From Planctomycetia bacterium (lineage in GTDB: Bacteria; Planctomycetota; Planctomycetia; Pirellulales; PNKZ01), in assembly GCA_021413845.1 (NCBI GenBank), contig JAIOPP010000074.1, forward strand, positions 22,807 to 86,806: DNA of 64,000 nucleotides. The letters are read 5' to 3'. Positions 54,166 through 62,830 of the stretch are shown here, in pieces (position 1 is the stretch's first letter; each line of letters begins with the position of its first letter). Below the pieces are notes generated by a model. That model did no database searches. It saw only the letters and a list, made by a program, of their open reading frames with translations, and was not told the origin of the DNA. The position numbers and the translations under genes are program-made.

Positions 54166-54618
54166 TCAGCCGCCGGTGCGCCGCTTCTCTTGTTCCGCGA
54201 TCTTCTCGATCCGGCGCGTGTGCCGTCCGCCGTCGAACGGCGTGTTCATCCAAAGTTCGACCATGCGGTCGATCAGCTTCTCGCCGAGCAGATCGGCGGA
54301 AAGGCATAGCACGTTCAAGTCGTTATGCCGCCGGCTCATCTCGGCCGTAAGGTCGTCGTGGCACGGTGCGGCCCGAACCCCGGCGTATTTATTCGCGGCG
54401 ATCGCCATGCCGATGCCGGTGCCGCAAATCAAAACCCCGCGCTCGACGGAACCGTCGGCTACCATCGACGCCACCGCACCGGCGATGTCCGGATAGTCGA
54501 CCGCCTCGCACGTCATCGGGCCCGCGTCGATCGCTTCGTGGTTCAACGAGCGCAACAGATCGAGGATCCGTTTCTTAACGTCGAATCCACGATGGTCGCT
54601 ACCGACGGCGATTCGCAT
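54166..54618 (-). CDS. rpiB: Ribose-5-phosphate isomerase B
   Basis: A 150-residue RpiB/LacAB-fold enzyme interconverting ribose 5-phosphate and ribulose 5-phosphate. It starts MRIAVGSDHRGFDVKKRI, has the catalytic Cys in GVLICGTGIGMAIAANK and the HDDLTAEMSRRHNDLNVL segment. The C-terminus ends in a charged tail. It lies 238 nt downstream of the TsaC-type/phosphatase fusion gene in the same direction, an order also seen in Firmicutes (ywlC-ywlE-ywlF). Confidence 0.96.
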   Translation of the reverse strand: MRIAVGSDHRGFDVKKRILDLLRSLNHEAIDAGPMTCEAVDYPDIAGAVASMVADGSVERGVLICGTGIGMAIAANKYAGVRAAPCHDDLTAEMSRRHNDLNVLCLSADLLGEKLIDRMVELWMNTPFDGGRHTRRIEKIAEQEKRRTGG

Positions 54619-54856
54619 CCAAGCCTCTGCTTCTAATTAAAAATAACACGGAAGACTGATCTGAGATGACCACCGAACCAACCACTCACTCCATCGCACC
54701 CGACGAACGACAGTTTACTCTAACCGGTCGCTTCCGGCATGGCGACGGACAGGGGAAACGGTCACAAATCCGTAATCGCGAATGCAGTCGCAACTTCTCA
54801 CGCTGTTGAAATTCCCCCGAAACCCTGTCGAAATGGTTATCCTTACAATCCGTTGG

Positions 54857-55993
54857 TTAATCGTTGGCAGGCTTCGCCAATAGTTCTTCGACCCAGCGCT
54901 CCAACTCCGAACCGATCTGATCGGCACAGCGACGATAGGCCTCGACCGGCCCGCCGATCGGATCGGCGACGTCGCTCCCGGAGCGACAAAGCAGCTTCAC
55001 CCTCGCCGCCGCCTCGGGCCATTCGGCGACGATGGCATGGCGATGCGAGCGCGTCATCGTGATCAGCAGGTCGGCGTTGCGCACGAGCATGTCGGTGAGC
55101 GATTGACTCTCGTGACTTCGCAAATCCAAGCCGCGCTCCGACATCACGTTGTGCGCTTCGGCCGCGGCACGCCCGCCCGGCATCGCCGCAATGCCGGCCG
55201 ACATGACGACGAAGCCTTCTTCTTCCAAGCGGTCGATTCCGCAGCCGAGCTTCTTCGCCAACCGATCACGAAAGAGCGCCTCGGCCATCGGGCTGCGGCA
55301 GGTGTTGCCGGTGCAGATAAACAAGACCATCGTGCTGGCGAGCCGCTTCAACGTTTGCAGCGAGACGACTCCCGGGCGCACGATCTCGAACCGGCCGTCG
55401 TGCAAGCGCACGCCCGTCGAAGGCTGGCCGAAGCGGCTCTTGCCGTCGTCGAGCACGAGCGACACCCGGTCGCCATGCCGCTCGATGACATCGGCGGCGC
55501 AGGTCGCATGCGTCGTCTCGTTGCCGCCGGCGCCGACCATCGCGATCGGTCCCGCTTGCAGTCGGAGCACGTCTTGAATGAGCTGATGTGCCGGAACCCG
55601 AAGGCCGAGCTTTCCCTCCGGAGCGATCGCCTGTTGCGAGCCCTTCGGGAGTTGCCGCAGCAACCCCTCGGGATGCCGATCGTCGACGACGAGCGTTACC
55701 GGCCCGGGCCAGCAGCGCCGCGCCAGGCGCTTGCCGAGCGGATCCATCAGCGGCACGAAGTCGAGCGCTTCGTCGACGCTTTTCACCGCTAATGTGAGTG
55801 GTGTTTTATCGTCGTAGCCCGACATGGCACGCAACTGCCCGACGGCCTTTTCGTGCAGGGCACCGGCCGCGAGCACGTAGACCGATTCGGTGGGGAAGGC
55901 GACGATGCGCCCTTCGGCCAGAGCCTGCACCGTGATATGCACGATGTCGCGCGTATCTTCCGTGTTTCGCAGGTCGATGACGCGAGGTGGCAT
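54857..55993 (-). CDS. TsaC/Sua5-type (YrdC) domain fused to a YwlE-type low-molecular-weight phosphatase
   Basis: A 378-residue fusion. Residues 1-215 form a YrdC/TsaC domain (GRIVAFPTESVYVLAAGAL; RRCWPGPVTLVVDD; GLRVPAHQLIQDVL; TGVRLHDGRFEIVRPGVVS), expected to make threonylcarbamoyl-adenylate for tRNA t6A37. Residues ~224-378 form a LMW phosphatase with P-loop CTGNTCRS (C-x5-R) and DPIGGP containing the general acid Asp. The Thr in CTGNTCRS matches the arginine-phosphatase YwlE, whereas LMW tyrosine phosphatases usually have Ile or another residue there. Followed by rpiB. Confidence 0.88.
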   Translation of the reverse strand: MPPRVIDLRNTEDTRDIVHITVQALAEGRIVAFPTESVYVLAAGALHEKAVGQLRAMSGYDDKTPLTLAVKSVDEALDFVPLMDPLGKRLARRCWPGPVTLVVDDRHPEGLLRQLPKGSQQAIAPEGKLGLRVPAHQLIQDVLRLQAGPIAMVGAGGNETTHATCAADVIERHGDRVSLVLDDGKSRFGQPSTGVRLHDGRFEIVRPGVVSLQTLKRLASTMVLFICTGNTCRSPMAEALFRDRLAKKLGCGIDRLEEEGFVVMSAGIAAMPGGRAAAEAHNVMSERGLDLRSHESQSLTDMLVRNADLLITMTRSHRHAIVAEWPEAAARVKLLCRSGSDVADPIGGPVEAYRRCADQIGSELERWVEELLAKPAND

Positions 55994-56317
55994 TGGCTTC
56001 CGGCCCGGCCAGGGTTTCGAGATTCGAGGCGTCTTCCTCCTCGGCCGAGACTACGATCGCATTCTTGCGATTGCCTTGCCGAACATAACCCTCAAGAGAA
56101 TAGACACTTAAGCAGTATACGGATGCTCACGCCGGATGGTCAAGGAGCGGCAAACACGCCCCTGCGAGGGATTGCCTGAGGCCGGCGCTCGTCGCCGCGC
56201 CGCCGCTTGGCGAACGGATCGGCATGCGATAAAACCGCAAGTCTTCCCCCATTTCATTCGTGCTCGGTGCTGCCTCGCGCGCCGCGCTCCCCAAGACATT
56301 CAGGAACGAACCACAGC
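55994..56317. other. Divergent gap, nothing decisive
   Basis: 324 nt between the fusion gene and the SDR gene. No tRNA, ORF or terminator. The SDR ribosome site is CAGGAA at 56301-56306. Confidence 0.35.
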
Positions 56318-57040
56318 ATGACACTCACCGGAAAAACAGCTCTCGTCACCGGCGGCGGCACGGGCATCGGCCTCGGTATTGCGCAGGCCCTCGCCGGCGA
56401 AGGGTGCCGTGTCATCGTCTCCGGGCGTCGCGAAGAAACGCTTAAGCAGGCCGCCGCGACGATGCAGGGGGCGAGCTACCGCACGGTCGATGTCGGCGAC
56501 TGGCCGAGCGTCGAAGCGATGTTCGCAAGCGTACACAAGGAGTTCGGCCCGCTCGATATTCTCGTCAACAGCGCGGGCACGAACACGGCACGGCGAACCC
56601 TCGGCGAGCTCTCGCTCGAAGATTGGGACGCCATGATGAAGATCAATTGCTACGGTTCGTTCTACTGCCTGCGCGCCGCCGTACCGGAGATGATCAAACG
56701 CAAAGACGGTCTGATCGTGAACATCAACAGCGTCTCGGGCATTCGCGCCGGCTTGCTCGGCGGCATCGGCTACAACGCCTCGAAGTTCGCCGTCACGGGA
56801 CTCGGCATCACCGCGGCCCAAGAAGTGGCCGAGCACGGCATCCGGGTGACGAACGTGTATCCGGGCGAAGTCGATACGCCGATCCTGGAGAAACGCCCGA
56901 AGCCGGTCACGGCCGAACATCGGGCACGCATCCTGAAACCGGAAGACGTCGGCGCCGCAGTGCTGATGATCTGCAAACTCCCGCCACGAGCCCACATCCC
57001 GGAACTGACGATCAAGCCGATCGGGCAGATGTACATTTAG
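56318..57040 (+). CDS. Short-chain dehydrogenase/reductase
   Basis: A 240-residue classical SDR from ATG 56318. NAD(P) motif TGGGTGIGLG, NSAGTN (NAG motif variant), and the catalytic set N-S-Y-K with INSVSG and GYNASKFAV. The later NVYPGEVDTPIL is typical. Resembles FabG-like and uncharacterised sugar or acetoacetyl reductases; the substrate is unknown. The frame is open upstream to 56207 but the ATG at 56318 gives the normal MTLTGKTALVTGG start. Confidence 0.93.
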   Translation: MTLTGKTALVTGGGTGIGLGIAQALAGEGCRVIVSGRREETLKQAAATMQGASYRTVDVGDWPSVEAMFASVHKEFGPLDILVNSAGTNTARRTLGELSLEDWDAMMKINCYGSFYCLRAAVPEMIKRKDGLIVNINSVSGIRAGLLGGIGYNASKFAVTGLGITAAQEVAEHGIRVTNVYPGEVDTPILEKRPKPVTAEHRARILKPEDVGAAVLMICKLPPRAHIPELTIKPIGQMYI

Positions 57041-57054
57041 GAGCAGGGGTCGGG

Positions 57055-57111
57055 GGTCGGAGGTCAGGGGTCGGAAAAGACAAGAGTCAGTCTCTTACCT
57101 GACCACCGACC
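57055..57111. repeat. Inverted element of GGTCGG/GGTCAGG units between convergent genes
   Basis: GGTCGG-A-GGTCAGG (57055-57068) pairs with CCTGACC-A-CCGACC (57098-57111), 13 bp around one A-A mismatch, with 29 nt between. Extra GGTCGG/GGGTCGG units flank the left arm. It fills the gap between the SDR and DUF1501 stops, suitable for a two-way terminator. Confidence 0.7.
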
Positions 57112-57120
57112 ACTTCCCGG

Positions 57121-58578
57121 CTACGCGATCACTTCGCGCAGCACTTTCCCGAACACATCGGTGAGACGGAAATCGCGCCCTCCGAAGCGGTATGTCAGCT
57201 TCGTGTGATCGACTCCTAATAGGTGCAGCATCGTGGCGTGGAGGTCGTGGATCTCGACTTTATTTTCCACTGCGAAGTAGCCCCAATCGTCGGTGCGGCC
57301 GTAGGTCGTGCCCCCTTTTATGCCGCCGCCGGCGAGCCACATCGAGAAGCCGTACGGGTTGTGATCGCGACCGTCGGAGCCTTGCGCCATCGGCGTTCGG
57401 CCGAATTCGCCTCCCCAGATGACGAGCGTTTTTTCCAAGAGCCCGCGAGCCTTGAGATCTTTGAGCAGTCCGGCGGTCGGCTGATCGACGGCGCGGCAAT
57501 TCTTTTCATGTCCGTCTTTGAGCCCGCCGTGCTGATCCCAGCGATCGGTTCCGACGCCGGGGCAGGTGACTTCGATGAATCGAACGCCCCGCTCGACGAG
57601 CCGGCGCGCGGCCAGGCACATCTCGCCGAAGGTCCGGGTCGGCGCGTAGTCCGATTCGAGTCCGTAGAGCTTCTTCGTCTCTTGCGATTCCTTCGAGAGG
57701 TCCATCAAGTCCGGGACGGCGGCTTGCATTCGATATGCAAGCTCGTAATTGGCGACGGCCGATTCGAGCGCGTCGTCGGTTCCTCGGGCCGCCATCGAAG
57801 CGCCGTCGAGCTGTTTGAGCAAGCGGAGCTTGTTCTGCTGTAGCGCCGCGGAAGCTTCGCCGCGTGCGACGTCGGCGACCGGCATCTTGCCGGCTTTGAA
57901 GACGGAGCCTTGAAACGAAGCCGGCAAGAAGCCCGAGCCGAACGTGTCGAGCCCGCCGGGAGGAATCAGGCCGCCGTTGAGCACGATGAAGCCCGGCAAT
58001 TCGCGGCATTCGGTGCCGAGGCCGTAAGTCGTCCAAGCACCCATGCTCGGTCTGCCTTGCATGCCTGAACCGGAGTGCAGGAAGTAGTTGGCGAACGTAT
58101 GCTCGGAGAAGTTCGAGGTCATCGAACGGATCACGCACAGGTCGTCGGCGCAGGTCGCCGTGTGCGGCAGCAAGTCGCTCACCGGGAGCCCGCTCTCGCC
58201 GTAGTTGCGAAACTTCCACGGCGATTTCAAGACCTTGCCGACGTTGTTGAACTGCGTCGGCGGCGTCTTCATCTTGATCGGATTGCCGTGCTCTTTATCC
58301 AACAGCGGCTTCGGATCGAACGTGTCGACCTGCGACGGCCCGCCGTCCATGTAAAGAAAAATGACGCTCGTCGCCTTGGCTTCATGCTTCGCGGCGGCCG
58401 GGAGCGCGCCGCCGCTATTGCCGTTGCTCTTGCCGTTCGCTGCCGGCGCAGCACCATAAGCCGTATCGTTCAACAAAGCCGCGAGCGCTGCGCCGCCGAA
58501 ACCGTTGGCGGCGCGGCTGAGAACTTCGCGCCGCGAGAGTGTGCGGACGCCGTGATTCGCGGGCGGATGCATCGTCAT
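57121..58578 (-). CDS. DUF1501 family protein
   Basis: A 485-residue DUF1501 protein from ATG 58578 (MTMHPPANHGVRTLSRREVLSRAANGFGGAALAALL). The leader has a twin-arginine-like SRREVLSR. Family motifs KATSVIFLYMDGGPSQVDTFDPKPLLD, SEHTFANYFLHSGSG, LLEKTLVIWGGEFGRTPMAQGSDGRDHNPYG and WLAGGGIKGG. Paired with the upstream DUF1549/DUF1553 gene (48 nt gap), the second such operon in the window. Role unknown. Only one of the two N-terminal Met codons can be right; the upstream one sits near the ribosome site. Confidence 0.95.
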   Translation of the reverse strand: MTMHPPANHGVRTLSRREVLSRAANGFGGAALAALLNDTAYGAAPAANGKSNGNSGGALPAAAKHEAKATSVIFLYMDGGPSQVDTFDPKPLLDKEHGNPIKMKTPPTQFNNVGKVLKSPWKFRNYGESGLPVSDLLPHTATCADDLCVIRSMTSNFSEHTFANYFLHSGSGMQGRPSMGAWTTYGLGTECRELPGFIVLNGGLIPPGGLDTFGSGFLPASFQGSVFKAGKMPVADVARGEASAALQQNKLRLLKQLDGASMAARGTDDALESAVANYELAYRMQAAVPDLMDLSKESQETKKLYGLESDYAPTRTFGEMCLAARRLVERGVRFIEVTCPGVGTDRWDQHGGLKDGHEKNCRAVDQPTAGLLKDLKARGLLEKTLVIWGGEFGRTPMAQGSDGRDHNPYGFSMWLAGGGIKGGTTYGRTDDWGYFAVENKVEIHDLHATMLHLLGVDHTKLTYRFGGRDFRLTDVFGKVLREVIA

Positions 58579-58626
58579 CGAACATTCCTTAGCTATCGCA
58601 GTTATCAAGCTTCCTACGACTACTTC

Positions 58627-61600
58627 TTAACGGATGTAAATAAACTCTTTCACGTTGAACAGCACATGACATAGATCGGCCCAAGCGCGGACATCGTCGG
58701 ACGATTTCACGTTGTAGAGTTCCCGTTGGTTCATCAGGAACTCGAACGCGGCGAGCGATTCTTCTCCCGTCGGCTTGCGTGCGAACGCCGTTTGATAAAG
58801 CTGTTCGATACGCGCCGCCTCGTCTTTCGTGCCGGTCTCTTTGCTGCGCTCGGCCCAATGCACGGCTTGCTGCCTGACGAATTCGCCGTTCATCAGCGCG
58901 AGCGCCTGAGCCGGCACGTTCGAGTTGGCCCGCCGGCCGACGCTCGTAAACGGCGTCGGGTAGTCGAACGCTTGAAACATCGGATTCAAGAAGTTTCTCC
59001 GGACGCGCAGGTACACGCTGCGCCGCCCGGCACCATCGAGCGGGCCCGACGACGGCCGGCCGCGACCTTCCATAAACGGCGTGAGAAACAGCTCGACGCT
59101 CGGGCCGAACTGCTTCTCATCGAGCTTGCCGGAGACCGCTAAGATCGAGTCGCGAATCGCTTCGGCTTCGAGTCGTTTGACGAGTGCCCGATGCCACAGA
59201 TTGTTCTCGGGATCGACCGTCGCGAGCTTCGCCGCGGTCGAATCGTGCGGGCTCGAAGCCATTCGATACGTCGTCGAAAGGGCCATCGCGCGGAGCAGCT
59301 TCTTCGTCGACCAACCTTCGCTCATGTAGCGCTCGGCGAGATAATCGAGCAGCTCGGGATGTGTCGGCGCTTCTCCCATGATGCCGAAATTGTCGACGGT
59401 CTTCACCAAGCCTCGACCGAACAAATGTTGCCACAGTCGATTGACCATTACACGGGCCGGCAACGGATCGCGCCGATCGAGCAACCGCTCGGCCAGCTCC
59501 AGCCGTCCGCTCGCCGAGCGATATGGGGGCGCATCCGGTCCGTCGATTGCTTCGAGAAACCGTCGCTCGACGACTTCGCCCGTGGTTCGATGATTGCCGC
59601 GGATCAGCACATGCTCGTTTACGCCCGACCCTTCCCATGCGACCGGTGCCGTGTGTGAAGTGCGCCGCAGTTTCGCGAGCAGCTCGGTTTGCTTCGCGAT
59701 AAATTGCGAGACGCTTTCCGAAATTGCGGGAGTCGAAGTGCTCCAAAGCTCGGGATGCCCGATCATCCAGGCAGCCAACCCAATCGAACTATCGCTGCTC
59801 GTGGCACTACCGCCATTCTCTGGCGATTTCGCGGGGCCGGTCAGCTGATCCGCGGCGATGCGCGCCAGCGCCGCGCGAAACGCGACGACGTATTCATCGG
59901 CGACCCGCTTCGCGATCGCTTCGTCGTCGAGCTTCTTGAGCCCGGCGGCGAGCTTCGACGTGTCGAGATCCGAGAACGCGACGTCGAGCGCCGGCGGGCG
60001 CAAACCTTCGACGATCTTGAGCACCGCGAACTCGGGCGATTGCTTCTCTTTCAATTCGCCGGCGTCGAGCGGAGTGAACTCGAAATGGACGCGATGACCG
60101 GCATAGACCGTGAGGTCGTGCAACACCCAGGTCGGTTGATCGGCGCCGGCGAATTGCTTCATGAGTTGGCCGTGCAGAGGGCCGTTGTTGATCCGATGCG
60201 AATCGACGGCCGCATAAACGCGTCCCGAGCCGCGCACCAAGTACCAGACCTTGCCGGTCGTGAGCACCGAGGTCGGTGTCTTGAGCACCCGGCCCGACTG
60301 ATCCGAGCGGTTGCGTGTGTTTTCTCGTTCCGTGTCGCCGGTGATGCGGAAGAAGTCCCACTTAGGATCGCGCGTCGCGGCGCTCGCCGTGTAGAGTCGC
60401 TCGATCGGCCGACGCGGATCGGTGCCGATCCGCAAGTCGCCGGGATGCACGGGACGATGTCCGTACGAAACTCCGTCGACGAGCCAATCGCGGAGCGGAA
60501 GCGAAGCCGGGTCGTAGAGCACCGGCTCGTTCGAGACGAGCGAATCGGCGGCCGGAGGCTGCGGCGGGCCCGATCCGGCGAGCGACTGAGAGCCTTCCAG
60601 AATCATCCGTCGCCAAGCACGCAGAGGCTCCCCCGGCTCGAACGGCGCCGTCTCGAAGTAGTCGACCCAGTGCGTAAGCCGAGCTTCTTCCACACCGAAG
60701 AGGCTCGCTGCCGCGGCAATGCTTACCGCGCGGTTCGCGCTCTTGCCCGCTTTGCGAAGCTCGGTCAGCACGGCACCGACTGCGAGCAGATAACGATCGG
60801 CCTTCTCGACCACGGCTTGCATCTCGGCCGCTTGGGCCGCGAGTAGCTTCGGGCGATACTCCGCTTCGAGCTTCTTCACTTCGTCGTAGATGCGGCGGTT
60901 GTGGTCCGTCGCCTCGAACGGGGCTTGGTGATAGCTCATGCCGAGCACGAAGCCCGACAGAGCGTAGTAGTCTTTCGTCGAAAGGGCGTCGAACTTGTGA
61001 TCGTGGCAACGGGCACAAGCGAGCGTGAGTCCGAGAAAGGTTTTCGACATCACATCGATCTTGTTGTCGACCCGGTCGGTCTCGTCTTGGCGAATATCGA
61101 CGGGCGAATGGCACTCTTCGCCGAGAAACCAAAAGCCGGTCGCCAGAATCGATTCGTTCGCGCCGGTCTTCGGGTTCATGCGCGGCTCGGGCATCAGGTC
61201 GCCCGCCAAGTGCTCGACGACGAACCGATCGTACGGCACATCGGCATTCAACGAGCGAATCACGTAGTCGCGGTATTGATAGGCGTTCGGGATCAAGTAG
61301 TCGAACTCGTGGCCGCGGGTCTCGGCATAGCGGACGAGATCGAGCCAGTGACGGCCCCAGCGTTCGCCGAAGTGCGGCGAAGCCAACAGGCAGTCGACGA
61401 CTTTCTCGAACGCTTCGGGCGAGTCGTCGGCCACGAAGGCGTCGACCTCGGCGATGGTCGGCGGGAGGCCGACGAAGTCGAAGTAGGCGCGGCGCAAGAG
61501 CGTTCGTTTGTCGGCGGCTACGGCAGGCGCAACGCCCGCGGCCTCGAGCTTCGCGAGCACGTAGCGGTCGATCTCGGTGCGCGGCCAGGCGGCGTTTTTC

Positions 61601-62088
61601 GTTACCGGAACCACAGACTTCGCGAGCGGCTGAAAGCACCAATGCTTGGCCCGCTCCGCAAGATCGAACTTCTTCTTCGCGGTCGCCGCGACGGGGCGCT
61701 TCTCGACGGCCGGCGCCGGAGCACCCAGCTTCACCCATTGCTCGAGCGCCGCGATTTTCTCGGCGGCGAGCTTCCCCTTCGGCGGCATCTGGAAATCGAC
61801 GTCGTCGTAGCGCAGCCCTTTGATCAGCAGGCTCGCATCGGGATCGCCGGGGACGATCGCAGGGCCTTGATCGCCCCCGCGCAACATGCCGCCGACCGTG
61901 TCGACCTGCAGAGTCGCTTCCTGCTTGTCGGGTCCGTGGCATTCGTAACAATGCTCGACGAGAATCGGCCGGACCTTCTTCTCGTAGAACTCGACGCCGG
62001 CTTCATCGGCCGAAGCCGAACGACACGCAACTGCGACGAAAACGAGACCGACGGCAGCGACCAGCGAAAACGACGTGCGGCAACCCAT
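58627..62088 (-). CDS. DUF1549/DUF1553 protein with PSCyt1 haem-like motif
   Basis: A 1153-residue exported protein from ATG 62088 (MGCRTSFSLVAAVGLVFVAVACRSASA). PSCyt1-like motif HCYECHGPDKQEATLQVD, DUF1549 (WPRTEIDRYVLAKLEAAGVAPAVAADKRTLLRRAYFDFVGLPPT; RYAETRGHEFDYLIPNAYQYRDYV; LACARCHDHKFDAL) and DUF1553 (DPLPARVMVNRLWQHLFGRGLVKTVDNFGIMGEAPTHPELLDYLAERY). Residues ~560-860 are a long middle region absent from the shorter 945-residue homologue. Upstream partner of the DUF1501 gene. A second Cys pair (CARCH) sits in DUF1549. Probable periplasmic multi-domain protein. Confidence 0.92.
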   Translation of the reverse strand: MGCRTSFSLVAAVGLVFVAVACRSASADEAGVEFYEKKVRPILVEHCYECHGPDKQEATLQVDTVGGMLRGGDQGPAIVPGDPDASLLIKGLRYDDVDFQMPPKGKLAAEKIAALEQWVKLGAPAPAVEKRPVAATAKKKFDLAERAKHWCFQPLAKSVVPVTKNAAWPRTEIDRYVLAKLEAAGVAPAVAADKRTLLRRAYFDFVGLPPTIAEVDAFVADDSPEAFEKVVDCLLASPHFGERWGRHWLDLVRYAETRGHEFDYLIPNAYQYRDYVIRSLNADVPYDRFVVEHLAGDLMPEPRMNPKTGANESILATGFWFLGEECHSPVDIRQDETDRVDNKIDVMSKTFLGLTLACARCHDHKFDALSTKDYYALSGFVLGMSYHQAPFEATDHNRRIYDEVKKLEAEYRPKLLAAQAAEMQAVVEKADRYLLAVGAVLTELRKAGKSANRAVSIAAAASLFGVEEARLTHWVDYFETAPFEPGEPLRAWRRMILEGSQSLAGSGPPQPPAADSLVSNEPVLYDPASLPLRDWLVDGVSYGHRPVHPGDLRIGTDPRRPIERLYTASAATRDPKWDFFRITGDTERENTRNRSDQSGRVLKTPTSVLTTGKVWYLVRGSGRVYAAVDSHRINNGPLHGQLMKQFAGADQPTWVLHDLTVYAGHRVHFEFTPLDAGELKEKQSPEFAVLKIVEGLRPPALDVAFSDLDTSKLAAGLKKLDDEAIAKRVADEYVVAFRAALARIAADQLTGPAKSPENGGSATSSDSSIGLAAWMIGHPELWSTSTPAISESVSQFIAKQTELLAKLRRTSHTAPVAWEGSGVNEHVLIRGNHRTTGEVVERRFLEAIDGPDAPPYRSASGRLELAERLLDRRDPLPARVMVNRLWQHLFGRGLVKTVDNFGIMGEAPTHPELLDYLAERYMSEGWSTKKLLRAMALSTTYRMASSPHDSTAAKLATVDPENNLWHRALVKRLEAEAIRDSILAVSGKLDEKQFGPSVELFLTPFMEGRGRPSSGPLDGAGRRSVYLRVRRNFLNPMFQAFDYPTPFTSVGRRANSNVPAQALALMNGEFVRQQAVHWAERSKETGTKDEAARIEQLYQTAFARKPTGEESLAAFEFLMNQRELYNVKSSDDVRAWADLCHVLFNVKEFIYIR

Positions 62089-62252
62089 CGTCGAAGACCT
62101 CTTACAGAACAGCGCGGGGGAAGGAGTCGGCGCGGGAAGGCTGCGCAACCTGAGCGCAGAGAAATACCGACCGGCCCATTATAGGCCGCGCCGCCGAGGA
62201 ACGAAACCGCGTAGTCGGGCGATTGGCCGTGCTGCCTCGACGAGCCAACGCG

Positions 62253-62266
62253 GTGTGAATTCACAC
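62253..62266. promoter_or_regulatory. 14-bp perfect palindrome upstream of the second DUF1549 operon
   Basis: GTGTGAATTCACAC at 62253-62266, fully self-complementary, about 165 nt upstream of the DUF1549/1553 start. Operator-like; binding protein unknown. Confidence 0.4.
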
Positions 62267-62271
62267 GGCGG

Positions 62272-62327
62272 CGGCCGCGAAACCGCAAGCGGACGAGCGG
62301 CGCGGCTCGCTTGCGATTTCGCGGCCG
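62272..62327. repeat. Long inverted pair of the dispersed GCGAAAYCGCAAGCG motif
   Basis: 20-nt arms 62272-62291 and 62308-62327 pair with one mismatch, with 16 nt between. The left arm contains GCGAAACCGCAAGCGG (62277-62292) and the right arm its T-variant inverted. It lies between the SnoaL-like gene end (62360) and the DUF1549/1553 start; it can fold as a hairpin and may terminate the minus-strand SnoaL-like gene, though no T-run follows. Confidence 0.7.
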
Positions 62328-62359
62328 TTCACGCTTGGCGCAATGCTAAGCTCGCGCTT

Positions 62360-62758
62360 CTACGCGGGCATCGAGCGATGGAAATGAACGTGCTTCCAGC
62401 TCCCCGCTTGCTTGTGCCACACGCGCGTCTCTTCGACCGCGACCGTCACCGGGTCGCCGGCGGCATTCAGCTTTTGATTCAACCGAATGTAGCTCAGCAC
62501 CGCCGCATCCGGGCCGAGCAACCGCACATGCGGCGAGGCCATCGTCACGTTCGTCGCTACGGCCGGCTTCGGGCCGCTCGGCAGATCGAAATAGAACTTG
62601 TGAAACGGCATCCCCTCGACCACGTTGCCCCGAGCTTCGGGCTCGAAGCAGGTGATCGTCGGGTCGCAGAGATCGGCATAGGTCTTCCAATCGCCGCCGA
62701 CGATCGCGACCAAGAGCTTTTGATTCACGGCGAGAAGTTCTTGCGTTGCGTCCGGCAT
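62360..62758 (-). CDS. NTF2/SnoaL-like (CaMKII association-domain type) protein
   Basis: A 132-residue protein from ATG 62758 (MPDATQELLAVNQKLLVAIVGGDWKTYADLCDPTITCFEPEARGNVVEGMPFHKFYFDL). The pattern is that of the CaMKII-association/NTF2-like fold: helix, YADLCDPTITCFEPE, GMPFHKFYF, RVWHKQAGSWKHVHFHRS. Such small homo-oligomers are often enzymes or steroid/peroxide-related, but the active site is not clear. Next to thyX (72 nt downstream of its stop). Confidence 0.85.
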   Translation of the reverse strand: MPDATQELLAVNQKLLVAIVGGDWKTYADLCDPTITCFEPEARGNVVEGMPFHKFYFDLPSGPKPAVATNVTMASPHVRLLGPDAAVLSYIRLNQKLNAAGDPVTVAVEETRVWHKQAGSWKHVHFHRSMPA

Positions 62759-62830
62759 CATGGGCCTCACAGGTTCCGAAGGGGTGCGATGTAAATAAGT
62801 GCGTGTCGAAGACGAAGGGCAGCGGCGGCT

